From positions 62,001 through 126,000 of the forward strand of contig NZ_JACNMJ010000008.1 of the NCBI RefSeq assembly GCF_014526325.1: a stretch of 64,000 nt of DNA, read 5' to 3'. This DNA comes from Psychroserpens algicola (GTDB lineage Bacteria > Bacteroidota > Bacteroidia > Flavobacteriales > Flavobacteriaceae). Positions 19,558 to 28,840 of the stretch are shown here, piece after piece; within the stretch, counting starts at the first letter, position 1, and every line of letters starts with the position of its first letter. The notes below the pieces were generated by a model. That model had not been told where the DNA came from, did no database searches, and saw only the letters and a program-made list of their open reading frames with translations. The translations under genes and the position numbers were made by a program.

Positions 19558-19914
19558 TTAAAGTGAATCTCCAGGAGTCGCTATATCATCAGCTGAATTG
19601 TCAGCAGATGGTAAAGGTTGCGTACTGTTTGTTGTTTCGTCACCATTGATAACTTTAGACTCTGAAGCGCCACCACCAGCACCAGGAATAGCAAAATTAG
19701 ATGCTAAAATTAATGCTAATAATAAGGTTGCTAAAGCCCAAGTACTTTTGTCTAAAAAGTCTGTTGTTTTTTTAACACCACCTAATTGTTGAGTGCCTCC
19801 GCCACCAAATGAAGAAGATAAACCTCCACCTTTAGGGTTTTGTACCATAACGACTACGACTAGTAAAAAAGATACTAGGACGATTAAGATTAAAAATATA
19901 GTAAACGTATTCAT
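19558..19914 (-). CDS. secG: Protein translocase subunit SecG
   Basis: 118-residue accessory subunit of SecYEG. Two membrane segments (FTIFLILIVLVSFLLVVVVM and TWALATLLLALILASNFAI) flank the conserved cytoplasmic loop QNPKGGGLSSSFGGG. The C-terminal tail is polar and acidic, as in other Bacteroidota SecG. Its ATG shares a base with the stop of the preceding gene, so it is the last gene of the operon. Confidence 0.93.
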   Translation of the reverse strand: MNTFTIFLILIVLVSFLLVVVVMVQNPKGGGLSSSFGGGGTQQLGGVKKTTDFLDKSTWALATLLLALILASNFAIPGAGGGASESKVINGDETTNSTQPLPSADNSADDIATPGDSL

Positions 19915-20870
19915 TAGTTCTGCGTATTATTTTCTTGTAATTCTTTTACTGCTTTAATTTGGTCTGCAAAGAAACCACTTTTTTCTGGATATTTCAAACT
20001 TAAAATTTTATAAGATTGAATTGCTTTTTCATAATTGTTTTGCTCGAGATAAATTCGGGCTAAAGTTTCTGTCATTAATCCGTCATGAGCCACTTTATCT
20101 TCGGTGTCAATATGTATTTTAGGTGCATTTTTAGAAGGGATAATCTTAGGGTTCGTTTCTAAAAACTTATCGATAAGTTCAAACTTCTTATGCACTTCTG
20201 TTGGTGTTTGATCTTGAGATACTTCTGTTTGTTCTTCGGAAATAGTCTCGTCTTCAATACGTTCAATAGGTTTGAAACTTGTTATTTTTAACCATTCGGC
20301 AAATGAATGCGTTTCTTCTTTATCAAATGTAAGAGGTTTTCCGATTTGAAGTTTCTCCTCTGGTGTTTCCTCTATGTGTTTGGCATCAATATCGAGAATC
20401 ACCTGTTCAGGAGTGTTTTCCGGAAGGGATAAAAAATGAGCAACATCTTCAGGTTTTACTTTTTGTTCAAAAAGATTTGGATCCAGAACACCTTCTGTAT
20501 TTTTGATATGCTCTTTTAAAGCATCATCTATGGTAACACTTTTATCTACTGAAATATCATCAAGATCATGAACAGTAATGTCTTTAAGATGTTCGGAGTT
20601 TTGCTTTATCGCTTTAGAAATTTCATTTTGATTAAAATCATCCGAAGTGATATAGTCAAATAGTATACTACGATCTGTTGTGTAGGCTGCTGTTATTTTT
20701 AATTCTTGATTGTATTTGTAGCTTTCTTTATTTTTAAGCCCTTTAAGATATAATGCTCTTGCCGATTGAAAATAGGGATACTTAACAGTAAACTCTTGTA
20801 TGGCATTGATTTGTTCCTCGGTAATGTGTTGAGGGTTTTGAAGACAATATGTAAAATCGGCACTATTCAT
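19914..20870 (-). CDS. Tetratricopeptide-like protein of the lptE-secG operon
   Basis: 318 residues, no signal peptide. The C-terminus contains one clear TPR-like helix pair (ETLARIYLEQNNYEKAIQSY, KILSLKYPEKSGFFADQI); the N-terminal 110 residues are helical with another possible TPR (EFTVKYPYFQSARALYLKGL), and the middle (about 110-250) is acidic and probably disordered. The function is unknown. Its ATG follows the lptE stop with no gap and its stop overlaps the secG start by 1 nt, so a role in envelope or export biogenesis is a reasonable guess from context only. Confidence 0.75.
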   Translation of the reverse strand: MNSADFTYCLQNPQHITEEQINAIQEFTVKYPYFQSARALYLKGLKNKESYKYNQELKITAAYTTDRSILFDYITSDDFNQNEISKAIKQNSEHLKDITVHDLDDISVDKSVTIDDALKEHIKNTEGVLDPNLFEQKVKPEDVAHFLSLPENTPEQVILDIDAKHIEETPEEKLQIGKPLTFDKEETHSFAEWLKITSFKPIERIEDETISEEQTEVSQDQTPTEVHKKFELIDKFLETNPKIIPSKNAPKIHIDTEDKVAHDGLMTETLARIYLEQNNYEKAIQSYKILSLKYPEKSGFFADQIKAVKELQENNTQN

Positions 20871-21377
20871 TTACCATTTGGCTAAGGTTTCGTTAAATAT
20901 ATCTTGTGTGATGCGCTCAAAAATTTCTTCATGAGCAGTATCTTTTTGTGCGCCTTGTAATAGTGCGCTTCCTGCATAGTCATAAAAAAATGAAAACCGC
21001 TTTTCAAATTCTTCATCAGGTAAGTTCTTGTCAAAAAAACGAACGTTAACCGAAACTGTTAATCTATTTTGCGCAGCTGTACTATTAGCTTGTGCAGTAG
21101 TAGGAGAGATGCGGTATTCGATGATTTCACCTTCGTAAACCAAATCGCCATTTGAATTGGTAAGATTTAAATTGGTTTGATTTTGAATAAGATCCTGAAG
21201 GGCTAAAGTAAAATCTCTATCAAAACCAGGTTCTATTAAATCGGCAGTATTTTGAAAATAATTAACCTGAAAAGTTTTTATATTATCGGCAATAGAAGTT
21301 CCTGTAAAAGAATAAGGTCCGCACCCTAAAATAATGAAGGAGAAAACTAAAAATAAGCTGTATCGTGTTGATTTCAT
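20871..21377 (-). CDS. lptE: LPS assembly lipoprotein LptE family
   Basis: 168-residue outer-membrane lipoprotein that plugs and assists LptD during LPS insertion. The lipobox Ile-Leu-Gly-Cys gives Cys19, followed by GPYSFTGTSI, a common start in Bacteroidota LptE. The domain shows the expected alternation of strands and helices (LQDLIQNQTNLNL, VYEGEIIEYRISP, FFDYAGSALLQG). It lies in a tight operon, 4 nt after a small ORF and directly before the TPR-like gene. Confidence 0.87.
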   Translation of the reverse strand: MKSTRYSLFLVFSFIILGCGPYSFTGTSIADNIKTFQVNYFQNTADLIEPGFDRDFTLALQDLIQNQTNLNLTNSNGDLVYEGEIIEYRISPTTAQANSTAAQNRLTVSVNVRFFDKNLPDEEFEKRFSFFYDYAGSALLQGAQKDTAHEEIFERITQDIFNETLAKW

Positions 21378-21381
21378 TTAA

Positions 21382-21579
21382 TTAATACGTGTTTGGACGT
21401 TTCATAGTTATAAAAGCGTAGATATAGCCAGCATTATCGGCAATATCAAAATCGATATTGATGACTCTGTAACCTTGATAATGTTTTTCGTTGACGAAAT
21501 CTTCGGCCTCTTTTCTAATCGCTTCAGAACTATTTCTTCCAAACGATTTTCGTATCATAAATATTTCTATTGCACGCAT
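21382..21579 (-). CDS. Small hypothetical protein between sigma-54 activator and lptE
   Basis: 65-residue open frame filling the space between the regulator (9 nt) and lptE (4 nt) with normal operon spacing. It reads like a compact alpha/beta protein: a strand (RAIEIFMIRKSF), a helix (SEAIRKEAEDFVNEKHY), then two strands (YRVINIDFDIA, AGYIYAFITMK). This shape resembles short Cse60-like proteins, but that is only an impression. No signal peptide or motif is visible. Coding status is supported by spacing and composition. Confidence 0.62.
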   Translation of the reverse strand: MRAIEIFMIRKSFGRNSSEAIRKEAEDFVNEKHYQGYRVINIDFDIADNAGYIYAFITMKRPNTY

Positions 21580-21588
21580 AAACTTTTG

Positions 21589-22854
21589 TTAAAGATCGTA
21601 TTGTTTGATTTTTCTGTATAAAGTACGTTCACTAATACCTAATTCGGCAGCAGCTAATTTACGTTTGCCTTGGTGACGTTCTAATGATTTTTTAATCAGT
21701 TCTAATTCTTTATCATGTAAAGATAAGGTTTCTTCTTCTTCAATTTCTTCGGCAAAATGATATTTGTCCTGAGTTTTGATATCCGAGTGATAATCTTCGT
21801 CTGCTTGTTCAGGTATGGCAAGAACCTCTAAATCTTCAAATTCTTCGGTATAGTTATCTTTTTGCGACTCACCATAAATTTTCTGAATCAGGCCTTCATT
21901 GTCTTTTTCGACTTCAGAAACGTTACCACTTTTCATCAACTCCATAGTCAATTTCTTGAGGTCATTTAAATCACTCTTCATATCAAAAAGGACTTTGTAT
22001 AAAATTTCACGTTCGTTGCTAAAATCACTTTCCGATTTCGATGTATTAATAACAGCAGGAAGGTTATTGCTGCCGTTAGGCAGATAGCCTTGTAAGGTCG
22101 AAGCACTAATAGTACGATTTTGTTCTAAAACTGAAATTTGCTCAGCTACATTTCGCAACTGACGAATGTTACCATTCCAACGGTGTTTTTGTAAGATTGG
22201 GACAGCGTCATCAGCAAGCTTTATAGTTGGCATTTTATATTTTAAAGCGAAATCACTGGAAAATTTCCGGAACAACAAATGTATATCCTCTTTGCGTTCA
22301 CGAAGTGGTGGAATATTAATATCTACAGTACTTAAACGGTAGTATAAATCTTCACGAAATTTCTCTTTTTTTATGGCATCAAACATATTAACGTTTGTGG
22401 CAGCTACAATTCTAACATTGGTTTTTTGAACCTTACTAGAACCCACTTTAATAAATTCACCATTTTCTAATACACGTAATAAACGTACTTGAGTAGTTAA
22501 GGGTAATTCGCCAACTTCATCGAGGAAAATGGTTCCGCCATCAGCAACTTCAAAGTATCCAGAACGGGTTTGAGTCGCTCCTGTAAACGCTCCTTTTTCG
22601 TGACCAAATAATTCACTGTCAATAGTTCCTTCGGGAATGGCACCACAGTTTACGGCAATATATTTTCCGTGTTTGCGATGAGATAATTGGTGTATAATTT
22701 TCGGAATACTTTCTTTTCCAACACCACTTTCACCTGTGACCAGTACCGAAATATCGGTTGGAGCCACCTGTATCGCTTTTTCAATTGCGCGGTTGAGTTT
22801 TGGGTCGTTTCCAATAATTCCGAAACGTTGTTTTATGGCTTGAATGGATTCCAT
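21589..22854 (-). CDS. Sigma-54-type AAA+ transcriptional activator without receiver domain
   Basis: 421 residues. The AAA+ domain occupies about residues 15-250, with Walker A GESGVGKES, the sigma-54 contact loop GAFTGAT, Walker B GGTIFLDEVGEL and the arginine-finger region REDLYYRLSTVDINIPPLRER. A linker of about 110 acidic residues follows, then a Fis-type helix-turn-helix at the C-terminus (LAAAELGISERTLYRKIKQY). There is no N-terminal receiver or sensor domain, so its control must come from abundance, the linker or partner proteins. It lies between miaB and the lptE group. Confidence 0.92.
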   Translation of the reverse strand: MESIQAIKQRFGIIGNDPKLNRAIEKAIQVAPTDISVLVTGESGVGKESIPKIIHQLSHRKHGKYIAVNCGAIPEGTIDSELFGHEKGAFTGATQTRSGYFEVADGGTIFLDEVGELPLTTQVRLLRVLENGEFIKVGSSKVQKTNVRIVAATNVNMFDAIKKEKFREDLYYRLSTVDINIPPLRERKEDIHLLFRKFSSDFALKYKMPTIKLADDAVPILQKHRWNGNIRQLRNVAEQISVLEQNRTISASTLQGYLPNGSNNLPAVINTSKSESDFSNEREILYKVLFDMKSDLNDLKKLTMELMKSGNVSEVEKDNEGLIQKIYGESQKDNYTEEFEDLEVLAIPEQADEDYHSDIKTQDKYHFAEEIEEEETLSLHDKELELIKKSLERHQGKRKLAAAELGISERTLYRKIKQYDL

Positions 22855-22868
22855 GTATTTCTTTCTTT

Positions 22869-24314
22869 TTAGTTGTACTTAGAATATCCGAGAGCTGTAC
22901 CAATAAGTGTTGCACTGGTACAATCTTTTACGTGTACATTGACCAAATCACCAATGTTGTAATGCTCCTTAGGAAATACAGCTACAATATTTTGTGAAGT
23001 ACGTCCAGACCATTGATCTTCAGATTTTTTCGATTGGCGTTCGATTAACACTTCTACTGTTGTATTAAGATATTCTTTAGTTCTTATTTCGCTATGTTCG
23101 CGTTGGCGTTGTACAATTTCAGCAAGTCTGCGCTTTTTTGTGTCTTCAGGAACGTCATCTTCCATTTTACGTTCGGCCATTGTTCCTGGTCGTTCTGAAT
23201 AGGTGAACATGTATCCGAAATTGTACTTTACATAGTCCATCAAACTTAAGGTGTCTTGATGATCTTGTTCTGTTTCCGTAGGAAAACCAGAGATTAAATC
23301 CTGACTAATGGCACATTCGGGTAGTATACGACGGATATGATCAATCAATTCAAAATACTCTTCGCGAGTATGTAAACGGTTCATTTCTTTTAAAATACGA
23401 TTGCTTCCGCTTTGTACTGGCAAATGAATATGCTTGCAAATATTATCGTATTTCGCCATCGTTTCAATCACATCAAGCGTTAAATCCTGAGGATTAGAAG
23501 TCGAAAATCGAATACGCATTTTAGGTTGTGCTTTAGCACACAATTCTAATAATTGGGCAAAATTAACAGCAGTTGCCTTTTGCATATCACTGGCTTTAAC
23601 GAAGTCTTTTTTAAGTCCGCCACCATACCATAAATAGCTATCTACATTCTGACCTAAGAGTGTAATTTCTTTATAACCTTTAGACCATAAGTCATTGACT
23701 TCTTCAATAATACTTTGAGGATCTCTACTACGCTCGCGCCCACGTGTAAAAGGCACGACGCAAAATGTACACATATTGTCACAACCACGAGTAATAGATA
23801 CAAAGGCGGTCACACCATTAGAGTTTAAACGTACAGGAGCAATATCGCCATAGGTTTCTTCTTTTGAGAGGATGACGTTAATGGCGTCTCTACCTTCATC
23901 AACTTCTGCTAAGAGATTTGGTAAATCTTTATAAGCATCAGGTCCTACAACAAGATCTACAATTTTTTCTTCTTCTAAAAATTTAGTTTTTAAGCGTTCG
24001 GCCATACAGCCAAGGACGCCAACTTTCATTTTTGGGTTAATCCGTTTTACGGCATTGTATTTTTCAAGACGTTTTCTAACGGTTTGTTCTGCCTTGTCAC
24101 GAATAGAGCATGTATTGACTAAAACCAAATCGGCATCTTCTAAGCTTTGAGTGGTATTAAAACCTTGCTCTGAAAGTATAGAAGCCACAATTTCACTATC
24201 ACTAAAATTCATAGCGCAGCCATAACTTTCTATAAAAAGTTTTCGTGTATTGCCTTCTTTTTGTTCTAATACAAGGTGTTGACCTTGCTTACTTTCGTCA
24301 ATTGTTTTCTCCAT
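22869..24314 (-). CDS. miaB: tRNA-2-methylthio-N6-dimethylallyladenosine synthase MiaB
   Basis: Radical-SAM methylthiotransferase that modifies A37 of tRNAs reading UNN codons. The N-terminal UPF0004 domain has the three cluster cysteines in [19 protein letters not shown] and [10 protein letters not shown]. The radical SAM motif [20 protein letters not shown] identifies MiaB. The C-terminal TRAM domain runs from about residue 410. At 481 residues it is slightly longer than E. coli MiaB through its N-terminus. It heads the six-gene operon ending with secG. Confidence 0.96.
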   Translation of the reverse strand: MEKTIDESKQGQHLVLEQKEGNTRKLFIESYGCAMNFSDSEIVASILSEQGFNTTQSLEDADLVLVNTCSIRDKAEQTVRKRLEKYNAVKRINPKMKVGVLGCMAERLKTKFLEEEKIVDLVVGPDAYKDLPNLLAEVDEGRDAINVILSKEETYGDIAPVRLNSNGVTAFVSITRGCDNMCTFCVVPFTRGRERSRDPQSIIEEVNDLWSKGYKEITLLGQNVDSYLWYGGGLKKDFVKASDMQKATAVNFAQLLELCAKAQPKMRIRFSTSNPQDLTLDVIETMAKYDNICKHIHLPVQSGSNRILKEMNRLHTREEYFELIDHIRRILPECAISQDLISGFPTETEQDHQDTLSLMDYVKYNFGYMFTYSERPGTMAERKMEDDVPEDTKKRRLAEIVQRQREHSEIRTKEYLNTTVEVLIERQSKKSEDQWSGRTSQNIVAVFPKEHYNIGDLVNVHVKDCTSATLIGTALGYSKYN

Positions 24315-24368
24315 AATCCTTTTTAGCAGAAACTGAAATTTCGTTAAATTGTGCTGTCAATAAGCATG

Positions 24369-24400
24369 CAAAGATAGTATATTTTTGAGTATTGTGACAA
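24369..24400 (-). promoter_or_regulatory. Promoter of the miaB-secG operon
   Basis: On the minus strand, TTTG/TTG (24400-24398), a 21-nt spacer and TATCTTTG (24376-24369), a full match to the Bacteroidota consensus. The predicted leader to the miaB ATG is about 48 nt. Confidence 0.68.
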
Positions 24401-24440
24401 AGTGTCATAGCCTAATTTAGTTTGAGCTTAAGTGATTTTT

Positions 24441-24473
24441 TTGTTACTTAACGCAACCATTTCCATAGTTTTG
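24441..24473 (+). promoter_or_regulatory. Promoter of the lipoprotein pair
   Basis: TTG (24441-24443), a 22-nt spacer and TAGTTTTG (24466-24473) fit the consensus, giving a leader of under 20 nt to the ATG at 24497. It is divergent from the miaB promoter. Confidence 0.6.
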
Positions 24474-24496
24474 CATCTATATATAAATTGAACACC

Positions 24497-24934
24497 ATGA
24501 AAACACCTAAACTACTCTTATCATTTTTTTGTTTTATGTTGCTTTTTATGAATACTCAATGTGACGACGACGATGAGGTTCAGGAACCTTGCGGACAAAT
24601 GGTAGTTGTTGATTCTGGGTTTTATGATTCAGCCGAATCCGGTTTCTATGACTTAATTAGTGCTGAAATTGAAGACAATTGTCTTAATATTAATATTTCT
24701 GCTAGCGGTTGCGATGGAAGTACATGGAGTATGGTTTTAGTAGATTCTGGAGCTGTTGCCGAATCTTCTCCAGAACAACGCTTTTTAAAATTTGTATTTA
24801 CAAATCAAGAAGTCTGTTTAGCAGTATTTACTCAAGAGCGATCATTTGATTTGTCTACGCTACAAATAGATGGTAGTCATGAGATTATTTTAAATATTGA
24901 AGATTTCCCAGAGCCTTTAACTTATACCTATTAA
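24497..24934 (+). CDS. Hypothetical lipoprotein
   Basis: 145 residues. A lipoprotein signal (LLLSFFCFMLLFMNTQC) is followed by an acidic stretch Asp-Asp-Asp-Asp-Glu, which in Bacteroidota often promotes surface export of lipoproteins. The mature part has four further cysteines, possibly disulfides, and a beta-rich pattern. The ATG at 24497 is chosen over a TTG at 24488. It shares its promoter with the LVIVD lipoprotein 16 nt downstream. No family is recognised. Confidence 0.68.
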   Translation: MKTPKLLLSFFCFMLLFMNTQCDDDDEVQEPCGQMVVVDSGFYDSAESGFYDLISAEIEDNCLNINISASGCDGSTWSMVLVDSGAVAESSPEQRFLKFVFTNQEVCLAVFTQERSFDLSTLQIDGSHEIILNIEDFPEPLTYTY

Positions 24935-24950
24935 CTTTAGTTTGTAAATC

Positions 24951-26165
24951 ATGAGAAAACTTATTCTACTCTTAGTTATAGTGTGTTGCTGGTCATGTAA
25001 AAATGATGATAGCCAATTTGAAATAGTTACAGTAGCTATTCCAGAAACCATTAGCAAAATGGAATTCAGATCGTCAGTGGTAGTCGAAGCACCTAAACCA
25101 ATTTTGAATGTCGGAAAAATTTACGCCTATCAAAACTATATATTCATCAATGAAAAATATAAAGGTGTTCATATTATTGATAACACAAACCCATCTTCAC
25201 CACAAACCATTGCCTTTATAAACATACCTGGCAATGAAGATATTTCTATTAAAAATGATGTGTTATATGCTGATAGCGCAGTAGATTTGGTAGTGATTGA
25301 TATTTCAGATGTGAATTCAATTAGCGAAATAGAGCGCATTGAAGATGTGTTTAGTGTCTATGATTATCAAATTCCTAATGAAGCACAAGAAGTAGATTTT
25401 GGTAATTTTAATGCTGAAACTGATGTTATCATAGGATGGACACTCGACCAACAGCAACGTGAATTCAATGATATTAATACCATCGATACTTTTGATGGCG
25501 CTGAAGCTTCAAATGGTGTTGGAGGTTCTTTAGCGCGTTTTCAAATTGTAGATAACTACCTTTATACTGTTGGTGAATTTGAAATGACAGTATTTAGTAT
25601 AGCTAACCTTTCTGAACCAACGCTTGTATATACTGATTATGCTGGCTGGAATATTGAAACCATGTTCTATGCAGATGGTTATTTGTATTTAGGAGGTACA
25701 AACGGTATGTTCATTCATAGTCTAGAAAATCCTGCAGCGCCGCAAATGATTTCAGAATTTACGCACTGGGAAGGCTGTGACCCTGTTGTTGTAGATGGCG
25801 ATTATGCTTACCTTACGTTAAGAGGTGGTAACGATTGTGGTCAGGATTTAAGTGTGCTTGAAGTAATTGATGTGAGTGATAAAACGCAACCAACATTAGT
25901 AGCTCAGCATACTTTAGATAATCCTTACGGACTAGGTTTTAAAGGGAGTCAGCTTTTTGTGTGCGACGGCACTTCTGGTCTTAAAATATTTGATAAAACC
26001 AATCCTTTAGATTTACAAATTATAGATACGTTTACGAATGTACAAGTAACCGATGTGATTCCTTTAGAGGATAGATTGTTGATGATTTCTGATACGGCTT
26101 TATATCAATATGAATATGAAACAGAAAGTTCTATTGTATTGGTAAGTACTTTTATTTTGAATTAA
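24951..26165 (+). CDS. LVIVD-repeat beta-propeller lipoprotein
   Basis: 404 residues. The signal peptide ends at Cys16 (VIVCCWSC), followed by KNDDS. The mature protein is built from repeated blades with the LVIVD-type pattern, for example YKGVHIIDNTNPSSPQTIAF, DLVVIDISDVNSISEIERI, MTVFSIANLSEPTLVYTD, GMFIHSLENPAAPQMISEF and LKIFDKTNPLDLQIIDTF. Such propellers are common extracellular scaffolds in Bacteroidota, with unknown ligands. It is the second gene of a two-gene unit and is followed by a strong terminator. Confidence 0.82.
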   Translation: MRKLILLLVIVCCWSCKNDDSQFEIVTVAIPETISKMEFRSSVVVEAPKPILNVGKIYAYQNYIFINEKYKGVHIIDNTNPSSPQTIAFINIPGNEDISIKNDVLYADSAVDLVVIDISDVNSISEIERIEDVFSVYDYQIPNEAQEVDFGNFNAETDVIIGWTLDQQQREFNDINTIDTFDGAEASNGVGGSLARFQIVDNYLYTVGEFEMTVFSIANLSEPTLVYTDYAGWNIETMFYADGYLYLGGTNGMFIHSLENPAAPQMISEFTHWEGCDPVVVDGDYAYLTLRGGNDCGQDLSVLEVIDVSDKTQPTLVAQHTLDNPYGLGFKGSQLFVCDGTSGLKIFDKTNPLDLQIIDTFTNVQVTDVIPLEDRLLMISDTALYQYEYETESSIVLVSTFILN

Positions 26166-26188
26166 AAAAACAAATCATTTAAAATATA

Positions 26189-26215
26189 AGCCTGAAATTT
26201 TTCAGGCTTTTTTTA
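26189..26215 (+). terminator. Intrinsic terminator after the LVIVD gene
   Basis: AAGCCTGAA (26189-26197) pairs with TTCAGGCTT (26201-26209) over a 3-nt loop, followed by a T run to 26215. Confidence 0.9.
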
Positions 26216-26302
26216 TTGAAATTCACTAGACGAAATCTACTTTTTTTAAGTTAAAATGCAATCGAAATTGACTAAAATTAGGAAGATAACTTTTTTTTCA
26301 CA

Positions 26303-26310
26303 TACATTTG
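26303..26310 (+). promoter_or_regulatory. Candidate -7 box for topA
   Basis: TACATTTG matches TAnnTTTG and lies 19 nt before the topA ATG. A clear TTG at the -33 position is not present, so only the -7 element is claimed. Confidence 0.48.
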
Positions 26311-26329
26311 TAGCCTCAAAAAATCATAT

Positions 26330-28834
26330 ATGCCGAAGAATTTAGTCATTGTAGAGTCACCAGCTAAAGCCAAAACCATAGAGAAATTTCTAGGAAAAGA
26401 TTTTAAAGTGGAATCTAGTTTTGGACATATTGCCGACTTGCCTTCAAAAGAATTAGGAGTTGATGTAGAGGGTGATTTTAAACCAAAATATCAAGTTTCA
26501 AAAGATAAAAAAGACGTAGTTAAAAAACTTAAGGAACTTGCAAAAAAAGCAGAAACTGTATGGCTGGCGAGTGATGAGGATCGAGAAGGAGAAGCTATTG
26601 CATGGCACTTGGCTGAAACCCTTGGTTTAGATAAAGCTAAAACCAAACGAATTGTATTTCATGAAATTACAAAGTCTGCAATTAATAAAGCTATTGAAAA
26701 CCCAAGAGGTATAGATTATGATTTAGTTGATGCACAGCAGGCTCGTCGTGTTTTAGATCGTATTGTAGGTTACGAATTATCTCCAGTACTATGGAGAAAA
26801 GTAAAAGGAGGTTTATCAGCAGGACGTGTGCAATCGGTCTCTGTGAGGTTGATTGTTGAGCGTGAACGCGAGATTATAGATTTTACACCTCAAGCTTCAT
26901 ATAGAATTGATGCTGAATTTTCTAATGAAGACGGACAAACTTTTAAGGCAAAACTTCCGAAAAATTTTGCTACTAAAGAAGAAGCTTATCAGTTTTTGGA
27001 AACTAACGCTAAAGCAAGTTTTAAAGTTTCAGATTTAGAAAAAAAACCAGCTAAAAAATCGCCAGCGGCACCATTTACAACTTCTACTTTACAACAGGAA
27101 GCTTCTAGAAAATTAGGGTTTTCCGTAAGTAGAACAATGAGTAATGCACAACGATTATATGAAGCAGGTTTGATTACTTATATGAGAACAGATAGTGTCA
27201 ACTTATCTGATGAAGCCCGAAAAGGTGCTCAGGCAGAAATTGAAGATGCTTACGGTTCAAAATTTAGTAAACCAAGAAATTATAAAGGGAAATCTAAAGG
27301 TGCACAAGAAGCTCACGAAGCTATACGACCAACAGATTTTAAATTACATACTGCTGATGTTGAAAGAGATCAAGCACGCTTATATGATTTAATCTGGAAA
27401 CGAGCTATTGCATCGCAAATGAGTGATGCTCAGTTAGAGCGTACCAATGTTAAAATTGAAGCATCAACACATAACGAGACCTTTTCAGCAAATGGTGAAG
27501 TGATTACTTTTGAAGGTTTTTTAAAAGTATACCTCGAAGGTACCGATGATGAAGATACAGAGCAAGAAGGAATGCTTCCTGCAATGAAAGTTAATGAGAC
27601 CTTGCTCAATAGTTACATTACGGCGACAGAGCGTTTTTCTCGTGCTCCATATAGATATACAGAAGCCTCTTTAGTAAAACAATTAGAAGAATTAGGTATT
27701 GGTAGACCATCTACTTATGCGCCAACTATTTCTACAATTCAAAATAGAAATTACGTAGAAAAAGGTTCTAACGAAGGTGAAGTACGTGAGTACTCTCAAT
27801 TACTCCTTCAGGAAGGAAAAGTTACCGATAAACAATTGTCTGAAAAAGTAAATAGTGACAAAGGGAAATTAGTGCCAACAGATATTGGTATGATTGTTAC
27901 TGATTTTTTAGTGAATCACTTCGGAAATATTCTGGACTATAACTTTACGGCTAAAGTAGAAGCCGATTTTGATGAGATCGCTGAAGGTAAAGAGGATTGG
28001 ACAAAAATGATGAAAGAGTTTTACAAGAGCTTTCATCCAAGAGTAGAAGATGTTCAGGAAAATGCAGATCGTGAATCTGGCGAACGTGTTTTAGGAACCG
28101 ATCCAAAAACAGGAAAGCAAGTAAGTGTACGTTTAGGTAAATTCGGACCTATGGTGCAAATAGGGACTGTTGATGATGAAGAGAAACCTCAATTTGCCAG
28201 CTTGTCTCCAGATCAGCAATTAACGACAATTACCTATGAGGAAGCTATGGAACTTTTTAAGCTTCCAAAGCAATTGGGAACTTATGAAGGAGAAACTATA
28301 GAAGTGAATAACGGACGTTTTGGACCTTATGTGAAATTTGGTAAGAAATACATATCTCTTCCAAAAGGGACTAATCCAACAGACGTTGAAATGGACCAGG
28401 CTGTTGAGCTTATCAAAGAGAAGCAAAAAGCAGATGCTCCTATATATACATATAAAGAGTTGCCAGTTCAAAAAGGTAAAGGACGTTTTGGACCATTTAT
28501 TAAATGGAACAATATGTTTATAAACGTTAATAAAAAATACGATTGGGACAATCTTTCTGATTCTGATATTGTAGAATTGATTGAAGATAAAATTCAGAAA
28601 GAAAAAGATAAACTTATTCACCACTGGGAAGAAGAAGGCATTCGTGTAGAAAAAGCAAGATGGGGAAGACACAATGTTATTAAAGGTAAAGTGAAAGTTG
28701 AACTACCTAAAACTGTTGATGTTTCTGAAATGACTTTAGAAGAAGCAAAGGCCCATATCGAAACAAAAGCACCTAAGAAAAAAGCTGCTGCCAAAAAGAA
28801 GACCACTAAAAAGAAAACCGCTACAAAAAAATAA
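26330..28834 (+). CDS. topA: DNA topoisomerase I
   Basis: Type IA topoisomerase that relaxes negative supercoils, 834 residues. The Toprim domain has Glu9 (IVESPAKAKTI) and the acidic triad Asp82-Glu-Asp84. The nucleophile is Tyr284 in EAGLITYMRTDS. In place of zinc fingers, the C-terminus carries three topoisomerase C-terminal repeats (RLGKFGPMVQIG, NNGRFGPYVKFGKKYISL, GKGRFGPFIKWNNMFIN). The protein ends in a Lys/Ala-rich tail (KKKAAAKKKTTKKKTATKK) suited to nonspecific DNA binding. The arginase-fold gene starts 6 nt after the stop, so the two are probably cotranscribed. Confidence 0.97.
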   Translation: MPKNLVIVESPAKAKTIEKFLGKDFKVESSFGHIADLPSKELGVDVEGDFKPKYQVSKDKKDVVKKLKELAKKAETVWLASDEDREGEAIAWHLAETLGLDKAKTKRIVFHEITKSAINKAIENPRGIDYDLVDAQQARRVLDRIVGYELSPVLWRKVKGGLSAGRVQSVSVRLIVEREREIIDFTPQASYRIDAEFSNEDGQTFKAKLPKNFATKEEAYQFLETNAKASFKVSDLEKKPAKKSPAAPFTTSTLQQEASRKLGFSVSRTMSNAQRLYEAGLITYMRTDSVNLSDEARKGAQAEIEDAYGSKFSKPRNYKGKSKGAQEAHEAIRPTDFKLHTADVERDQARLYDLIWKRAIASQMSDAQLERTNVKIEASTHNETFSANGEVITFEGFLKVYLEGTDDEDTEQEGMLPAMKVNETLLNSYITATERFSRAPYRYTEASLVKQLEELGIGRPSTYAPTISTIQNRNYVEKGSNEGEVREYSQLLLQEGKVTDKQLSEKVNSDKGKLVPTDIGMIVTDFLVNHFGNILDYNFTAKVEADFDEIAEGKEDWTKMMKEFYKSFHPRVEDVQENADRESGERVLGTDPKTGKQVSVRLGKFGPMVQIGTVDDEEKPQFASLSPDQQLTTITYEEAMELFKLPKQLGTYEGETIEVNNGRFGPYVKFGKKYISLPKGTNPTDVEMDQAVELIKEKQKADAPIYTYKELPVQKGKGRFGPFIKWNNMFINVNKKYDWDNLSDSDIVELIEDKIQKEKDKLIHHWEEEGIRVEKARWGRHNVIKGKVKVELPKTVDVSEMTLEEAKAHIETKAPKKKAAAKKKTTKKKTATKK

Positions 28835-28840
28835 CACCAA

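Noticed and set aside
26161-26329. Riboswitch or leader structure before topA
   Set aside because: Apart from the terminator of the preceding gene and a -7 box, no conserved aptamer-like structure was recognised.
28220-28806. Frames antisense to the topA C-terminus
   Set aside because: Arise from the Lys-rich repeat region of topA; no independent support.
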